Shown one piece after another: positions 57,206-64,000 of a DNA stretch of 64,000 bases. The stretch covers positions 6,450,501-6,514,500 of the forward strand of contig NC_063260.1 in assembly GCF_019578655.1 (NCBI RefSeq), given 5' to 3'. This DNA comes from Ricinus communis (lineage: Eukaryota > Streptophyta > Magnoliopsida > Malpighiales > Euphorbiaceae). Position 1 is the stretch's first letter, and each line of letters starts with the position of its first letter. The position numbers and the translations under genes were made by a program. The notes under the pieces were generated by a model. That model had not been told where the DNA came from and ran no database searches. It was given only the letters and a program-made list of their open reading frames with translations.

Positions 57206-60200
57206 ATAAATGCTATTGATGACACAAAAGGAAACAACAAGCTTCATTCTGTTACCATTATTACCCATTTCAGTTTCCTTCAATCAATTTGCCACCATTC
57301 TGCGGCCGGCTTTAATTTTCATCCAACTACTTTCACATGTTCTTCGTCTCCCAAACCATCAATTCTATTTCCTAAAATGAGTCCATTACTTTCCTTAAAT
57401 ATAAGCATCGATTTGAGAAGAGGAATTATCTTTTATGCATTAATATACATATGGATACTTTTTTTATACAAGTATCTTTAGTTTGAATTTAAGTCGGGCG
57501 GTCTCTGAATGTGTCTTATGCATGCCCTGATTAGTTCATTTTGAAGCATCTTTAGACTAGATTAATGCATGCATAATTCAATATTAGTAAGAAGTAAATT
57601 AATATAATATAACTGTGATTGTAATTCATATGGGTATTAAATTATAAAATAGTAAGTAATATTCTCTGTTATTAGATTATTAATTTGAAATATTTTATAA
57701 TAATACCAATACGATATTGATCTAGTGATATGCTGGTCAAATCCTAAGATCTATTTAATAAAAGATTACGGATTAGTGCACTTATTAAAAAGTCTTTACT
57801 GTTTAAAGGACACTTAAATAATTCTGTGAATACTCCTTTATTAAATCCTATATTTTCTCTACTGTTACTAAAAGATTCCTTTTTGTGAATTATTTAAATC
57901 GTTATATAAAATTTTGAATTGTTTTATGGTCAAAATAAATAGAGTGACACTTCGTAATATAAACCCATTAATCCCTCTTATTTCACATGAAGAACGCTTT
58001 GCTCTGATTTATTACTGAATGTTGACGTTTTCTTTTCTTAGTTTTTTTTTCTTTCTTTCCCAATTTGTATGTTTGATCCTTGCACTGAATAATTATACAT
58101 ATATATATTATGTTTAATTTCTTTCCTTTTCTTTTCAAGTTATTTATTAAAAAGTTATATATTTTTCAAATAAGATTTAGCTTAACTAATTTAAGATATA
58201 GCCCATTTGAATTTCATTTGAGATAATTTTATTTAGGATATAACCAGTAATTATTTTAAAAGGGGCATTTTGATTTAATTCCAATAAAATGAGAAGTTCA
58301 TTTCTTAAGCGGAAATGGATGATTTCTATTAATAGAGAATTTCTATTCCGATCTTAAAGTATTTTTATCAAATCAAACACCAATAATTGAAATTATTCAT
58401 TCTAGTTTCAATTTGGTAGGTTCATATTATGTATATATAATTAACGCATTTTAGTGATTTATTGGTATATTTTATATATATATAATATATGGAAATATGT
58501 GTTTATTATCTTACTTTATTTTTATTTGATTTTTCTGTGACAATAGTCAAAGAGAGAGAATATAAGTTTAAAATGCATAAATGGATTTTAATTGGGCTGC
58601 AGCTGTAAAAGGCTCGGAATAAAGATACGTGGACTACCAAAATCGCAGACCTAGCTGAATTTATCAAGGCCCACGAAGGGAAAATATAATTGTTTATGAT
58701 GTAATTAAAGATAATTATCTTTTAAATTGTTTATTTTGTTTAGACTAGTTAAAAGAATAACTTAGCGGTGTTATGCTTAGAGAATGACTCTAAAAAAGAA
58801 ATATCTACAATAAGTAGAGATCAGTTAAACAAAGAGTCATCGTTCTATTATTCTTCTCTCTGTGAATTCCCTACAGTTTGTTTTCTATAAAATTTAGTTA
58901 GTTTTTGCATTATTCTTTTAAGGATCAAAAAAGCTTTTGAGGACGTGGAGAGTGATAATCAATCTTCTTCATCCCTTGAAGAAGAAAGTTTTAATTTTCT
59001 GTTTATTATTTTATTGTGTCTTTCTATTTAATTACAATGACCATTGGATTAAGTATGTCAGACTAAGTTCCATAAATGTTTAGTTTGACTTTTTACTTAT
59101 ACATGAATCTTATCCATTATAAGTTTAATGAATGATTTATTTACCCTCATACTTATACTAGTTTCATCTATTATTATTGGTTGACCCTCATATCAATTTA
59201 ATAGTAATATTTGTTATGAAAATTTTTAGGTTAAAAGTATTAGAAACATCATCTTTACTTTGATCTATTTTGGTATAAAAAATCTAGGTTGTATCATCAG
59301 CTTGTGTGACTCAGAAAAAATGCACATCACCATCTCATTCATTAGATTTAGACTTAAAATAAAACAAGGAATTACTAAGTATAAGCTAAACAAAATACTA
59401 TTTTATCATATAGTTTACATTAAACATTTCATTTGCATATTTATTTTTTAGTTTATTTAATTTCTTTTATAAACCTTAAAATCATTCTCAAAATAGGCTT
59501 AAAAAGTTTAATTTTTTTTTTATAAATATTTTTGTGTGATAGTTGGTTTTTATAGTATATGCTCTATAATTTTTTTACTTTTTTATGAGATTGATATCAT
59601 GGTAAACTTATCTGTATTATCATTTCGTTCGTATACTTGCGAATATTAAATTTGAAACATCATAATTCGAAATTTAATTTTTATTTTATTTTTGGACCAA
59701 CAAAACAACTCCTAATTAAACACGTAAACATAAAAAAAATATAAAAATAATATCTTTTCTTTTACTTCCCTTAAAACAATTAGGGCACCAAAGATAGTGT
59801 TACTGAATTTCAGTTTTTCTCTCTGAAAAAGGAAAGGAAAAAAGCTAAGCATAATCATAAAATCCTCTTAAATTTGTCATGCACAACCATCCTAGTTATA
59901 AATACTGTGCGTTAAAATATTACAATCTTGTAGGTAAAAACAATTTCTTAAATGCATTTAAAACCACTAAAAAGTTTAAGTTATCAGTTCATTTTAGAGG
60001 TTTCAATCTCTTAAATGCATTTAAAACCACTAAAAAGTTGAAGTTATTTAGAGGTTTCACTTATAATCAATTAATAAAAATAAACTAATCAACCCATTTA
60101 TTTAATATGATATTTGCTAAATATTTCAAATGTAAAAAATTATAAATTTTAATATAAAAAATAAAATAAAAATATATTAAATTACATTATATCTAGTTAA

Positions 60201-60514
60201 AAATTATAAAATTTTAAAAAGTTATTTATAAATTTAAAATTTATGTATTTTGATTGAGAAATGAAAGTTAATTTAAAATTTCATATAATTATATTTATAT
60301 TTATAAAATTAATCATAGCCAAATTGTACTCTAATAAAATATGATAATTTTTTAAATAAATTTCACATTAATAAATTAATATATTTTATAATATTAAAAT
60401 ATTTTTTAATTTTTAATTTAATTTTATTTTCTCCTTTATATATTTTGTGTTAAATGAAATTAATTCCTAACTAAACACAACAAATCTCATTTTTTATTCC
60501 ACAAAAATTTTACA
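57206..60514. other. AT-rich intergenic DNA
   Basis: No gene found over about 3.3 kb. The part around 58600-58990 is somewhat less AT-rich and has LTR-like words, but no partner was found. A 63-base tandem duplication at 59945-60060 is listed separately. Confidence 0.4.
59945..60060. repeat. Tandem duplication, 63-base period
   Basis: CTTAAATGCATTTAAAACC starts at 59947 and again at 60010, each followed by ACTAAAAAGTT and, later, TTTAGAGGTTTCA. The second unit has a deletion of about 10 bases. Confidence 0.75.
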
Positions 60515-60567
<53 letters not shown>

Positions 60568-60577
60568 TAATAATAAT
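60515..60577. repeat. (AAT)n microsatellite
   Basis: About 20 AAT units, with one CAA interruption, lie 130 bases before the acyl-activating enzyme start and so in its promoter region. Confidence 0.9.
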
Positions 60578-60709
60578 CTTGTACACTATGGATTAACCTT
60601 TGACCTAATTAAGTCTTTTAAGTCATTTCATTCAGTCGTCCTCCTCAATAAAAAGGCTCTGATTACTGTCATTCACTCTCCACCCACAACCACCACAAAC
60701 GTATTAATT

Positions 60710-62987
60710 ATGGAACAACTAAAACCAACCATACCCAACTCTACTCCGTTAACCCCTCTTGGCTTTTTAGACAGAGCAGCCACCGCGTACGGTGATTCCC
60801 CGTCTATCATCTACAACAACACTACTTACACTTGGTCACAAACTCACCGTCGATGTCTTCAGCTGGCTTCCTCCCTCTCTTCCATCATTGGGATCAAAAG
60901 AGGCCACGTCGTCTCAGTTTTAGCCCCTAATGTCCCTGCCATATATGAGCTTCATTTTGCTGTTCCTATGTCTGGTGCCATCCTTAACAACCTCAACACT
61001 CGTCTGGACGCACGTACTGTCTCCATACTCCTCCGCCACAGCGAATCTAAGCTCTTGTTCGTCGACGTTTTGTCTAAGGCTTTAGTTTCTGAAGCTCTCT
61101 CTCTCTTTCCACCAGATATTAGACCTCCTGCTCTGGTACTTATTGCTGATGATGTTGTTTCAGACCCGCTCAATGCATCATCGTCCGTCGAGTTTGTGGA
61201 TACTTACGAAGGCTTGATGTTGAAAGGCGATCCTCACTTTAAGTGGGTCATGCCAGAGAATGAATGGGACCCATTAGTGTTAAATTATACATCAGGTATG
61301 ATAAATATAACGATTAGTCTAATTAAGTCAATAGATAAATAGCTTTTTTTTAATATTTTTATTAAAAGTCGCCTTTTTTCGGACTCACTTTTCTACCTAT
61401 CATGCCACTATAATGTTTCACATTAAGCATTTGTAAGATTGTTGGGAACTTTCGAGTGCAAGGTTGGTGGTTACATTTTCGGTGTATTGATGGAGTTGAT
61501 AAATATTTTGATGGTTTTTATATTGGAATATTCAAGAAAATAATGATTATTTTAAATTTCATAATTATTTTGTATTACCATTATCACCAAAAGGGCATCT
61601 CACTCTCTTTTTGCAAGAAAAAGGACTTAATTGACAAAAACACTGATTTTTTAATTCAAATGGTCCAAACACATTATAGAAGCTCACCGCCAGGATTGAA
61701 TCTTATTCTATACCAAAATTATAAATAAATTATATTTATTAATTTTAAATAATTAACTATGTATCCATTAATAAATAAATGTATAAAAGTGAGTGTTTTA
61801 AGGCAATATATACATCTAATGCTTGAAAGAACTCAATCAACTTCTAAAGTTTTTATTACTTAGCTACTGCAGGTACCACATCGGCTCCTAAAGGAGTGGT
61901 CCATTGTCACCGTGGTTTTTTCATTACCACCGTCGATTCTCTTATTGATTGGTCGGTGCCGAAACAACCTGTTTTCTTGTGGACACTTCCTATGTTTCAC
62001 TCTAATGGATGGAGTTACCCGTGGGGTATGGCAGCAGTTGGTGGTATCAACATCTGTCTCAGAAAATTTGATGCTTCAACTATCTACCGTCTGATCATAA
62101 AGCATGAAGTGACTCACATGTGTGGTGCACCTGTAGTGCTTAACATGCTAGCAAATTTCCCTATAGACAACAAAACACAAAATATTCTCAAAACGAACCA
62201 AATTCATGTCCTTACAGCAGGAGCTCCACCACCAGCAGCGATACTCACCCGCGCGGAAGCATTGGGTTTTAAAGTGAGTCATGGCTACGGATTAACAGAA
62301 TCCGGTGGAATTGTTATATCTTGCGCGTGGAAACAGATGTGGAATCGTTTCCCTGCAACAGAAAGAGCGAGGCTGAAAGCAAGACAAGGTGTAAGAACTA
62401 TAGGAGTGACTAAAATGGATGTGGTTGATCCAGTGACAGGAGAAAGTGTGAAACGAGATGGGTTATCACAAGGTGAGATTGTTCTTCGTGGGGGTTGTGT
62501 TATGTTGGGTTATCTTAAAGACCCAGTAAGCACTTCGAAGTGTATGACAAGCGAGGGCTGGCTTTACACCGGAGATGTGGCTGTAATGCACCCAGATGGA
62601 TATTTAGAGATAAAGGATCGTTCAAAGGACGTGATAATTAGTGGTGGGGAGAATTTGAGTAGCGTAGAGGTTGAGTCTGTGTTGTATATGAATCCAATTA
62701 TTAATGAAGCTGCGGTAGTGGCTAGACCTGATGAGTATTGGGGTGAGACCCCATGTGCATTTGTGAGCCTAAGGAAAAGTGGTGGCAGCAGTGGTGGTGA
62801 TCTGAGTCCTGTGGCGATGGAGAAGGAGATAATAGAGTATTGTAGGGCAAGGCTGCCGCATTATATGGTGCCAAAGACTGTGGTGGTGAAGGATGAATTG
62901 CCCAAGACTTCGACAGGGAAGATTCAGAAGTCTGTGCTAAGAGATATGGCTAAGGCAATGGGTTCTTCAAGAATCAGTCGCATGTGA
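60710..62987 (+). CDS. Acyl-activating enzyme (acyl-CoA ligase), AAE1/AAE11-like
   Basis: Two exons, 60710-61295 and 61873-62987, join at TCAG/GT and GCAG/GT to give 1701 bases, 566 residues. The splice falls inside the ATP-binding loop, rebuilding NYTSG plus TTSAPKGVVH (about residues 192-206). Other family signatures: GYGLTES (about 333), GWLYTGD (about 425), IKDRSKDVIISGGEN (about 445) and PKTSTGKIQK with the adenylation lysine (about 545). These enzymes adenylate a carboxylic acid with ATP and transfer it to CoA. The C-terminus is SRM, a minor plant peroxisomal targeting tripeptide, so a peroxisomal location is likely. Length is normal for the AAE1/AAE11 group; the substrate (short-chain, branched or cinnamate-type acid) cannot be read from sequence. 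Confidence 0.92.
61296..61872 (+). other. Intron of the acyl-activating enzyme gene
   Basis: 577 bases, GTATGA donor and TACTGCAG acceptor, T-rich. Open frames inside it (such as 61456-61728) are by chance. If unspliced, the first exon frame ends after about 15 more codons. Confidence 0.9.
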
Positions 62988-64000
62988 AAGCTCAATTGAT
63001 ACAAATGCAGCATTGCTAGTTATATCACGTCATAATTACATTATTACAGAAAGTACTATTTGATAAAGCCCCTAATAGAATAACAATTAAAATATATATC
63101 CAATGAAATAATGCATCATAATTTCCTATTTTCATGTGTTAACTAGAGCCAAGCTAATGCAGAAGTTACTGAATCAAATTTTAAACTAGTAATACGAATG
63201 TGGTTGGTGTTGTATTTTGTGAGACCATTTGCAAGTAAGATTCATACAACTGTAAAATAAACTAAAATTTTTCGGATTCAAAATTGTTCAAATAGAACAC
63301 AAAAAATGTGGTCAGACCTTTTAATTTTGATATAATTGGCTCAAATTCCAAACTACTTTTAATAGCAAATTAGTAAAAAAATTGAGTAATTTAGTATCTG
63401 ATCAGATCTGTTCTCATAGCTATTTCCTCAAATTCTATGTCTTGTTTTAGTCGTTCCAGCATGCATTTGGTGTACTTTATATTTGTAGGTGTAACCTGCT
63501 ATAGTGGGTGAACAAAAGATAATCTTCTAACCTGTTAGAATAAGCTATCAAATTCTGATGGATCCCCTGCCATCCTTTTCTTAGTTTTATTACCTATTTA
63601 GTAAGTAACAGATAATAGATTTTAATGGTTAAGATTAAAAGTTTAAAATCTAATAGCTATAATCTAATGAGTGTAAATTAGACCAACTGCATACTGGAAA
63701 AGCCCTTATATTTTCATCACAAATGCAGTCTGTCAGAAGTTAAAATGTATCATATCTAAATTTTGGAGAAATCAAGATACCAATTCCTGCCATTTTATCT
63801 AAGATAGTTCGGATTCTTTATTTAAATCTAAGCTTTTGGGTGGTATGGGTTTCAGAAACTCTCATAATCCACATCTCTGTGGTTTAAAATTATGAGGTTT
63901 ATTTATTTTTTCTGGCGGCAGTTTCTGGAAGACTGGTTGTCCAAAATGGGCATCTTGGATAGAAAAGCTCTCTTGCTGCTAGACATCTGTTATCTTAATG
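62988..64000. other. 3' flank, no gene seen
   Basis: About 1 kb of AT-rich sequence after the stop codon. The last 100 bases (from 63910) are less AT-rich and could be the edge of another gene or repeat cut by the window end; nothing recognisable. Confidence 0.45.

Noticed and set aside
61456..61728. 90-codon frame between the two acyl-activating enzyme exons
   Set aside because: Lies wholly inside a well-bordered intron and has no homology signal I recognise.

Overview
The window is nuclear DNA from a dicot-like flowering plant. It is AT-rich, its genes are sparse and few-exon with GT-AG introns, and plant LTR retrotransposons, an L1-type LINE, Mutator-like elements and MITEs are layered over each other. 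The species cannot be fixed from sequence alone; the gene content would fit a woody eudicot. No tRNA, rRNA, CRISPR or prokaryotic features were seen.

Layout. 0.6-7.5 kb: a decayed Ty3/gypsy (Tekay/Del-like) element with a 5' LTR, primer site, broken gag-pol and a 3' LTR cut off where an inverted related LTR begins. 11.2-11.8 kb: a small two-exon gene on the minus strand, reconstructed here from split reading frames. 12.1-13.3 kb: a foldback Mutator-like element. 15.1-19.2 kb: a decayed LINE ending in poly(A). 21.4-21.8 kb: a minus-strand gypsy fragment. 22.6-24.4 kb and 36.0-38.9 kb: two copies of a G-type lectin receptor-like kinase gene. The first is only the extracellular half; the second is a complete 837-residue receptor kinase. 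Between them lie a gypsy 5' end (24.7-26.6 kb), a decayed copia element (26.6-31.9 kb) and AT-rich DNA with small repeats.

39.3-42.5 kb: a non-coding LTR element with a perfect 5-bp target duplication. 42.8-44.1 kb: a Mutator-like element with a perfect 9-bp target duplication that carries a fragment of a DUF247 gene (a Pack-MULE). 46.2-48.7 kb: an intronless P-class PPR gene, followed by what looks like two spliced exons of a dead leucine-rich-repeat gene. 51.1-53.3 kb: a copia fragment and a solo LTR full of a CCGTGAA motif. 60.7-63.0 kb: a two-exon acyl-activating enzyme gene with a likely peroxisomal C-terminus.

The genes do not form a pathway cluster. The host genes supported are the receptor kinase and its truncated copy (cell surface perception), the PPR protein (organelle RNA processing), the acyl-CoA ligase (probably peroxisomal) and the small minus-strand gene of unknown role. 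The most interesting signals are an 824-bp tract with no differences between two receptor copies that differ by about 5% on either side, the stand-alone lectin/PAN ectodomain that results, and the Pack-MULE.
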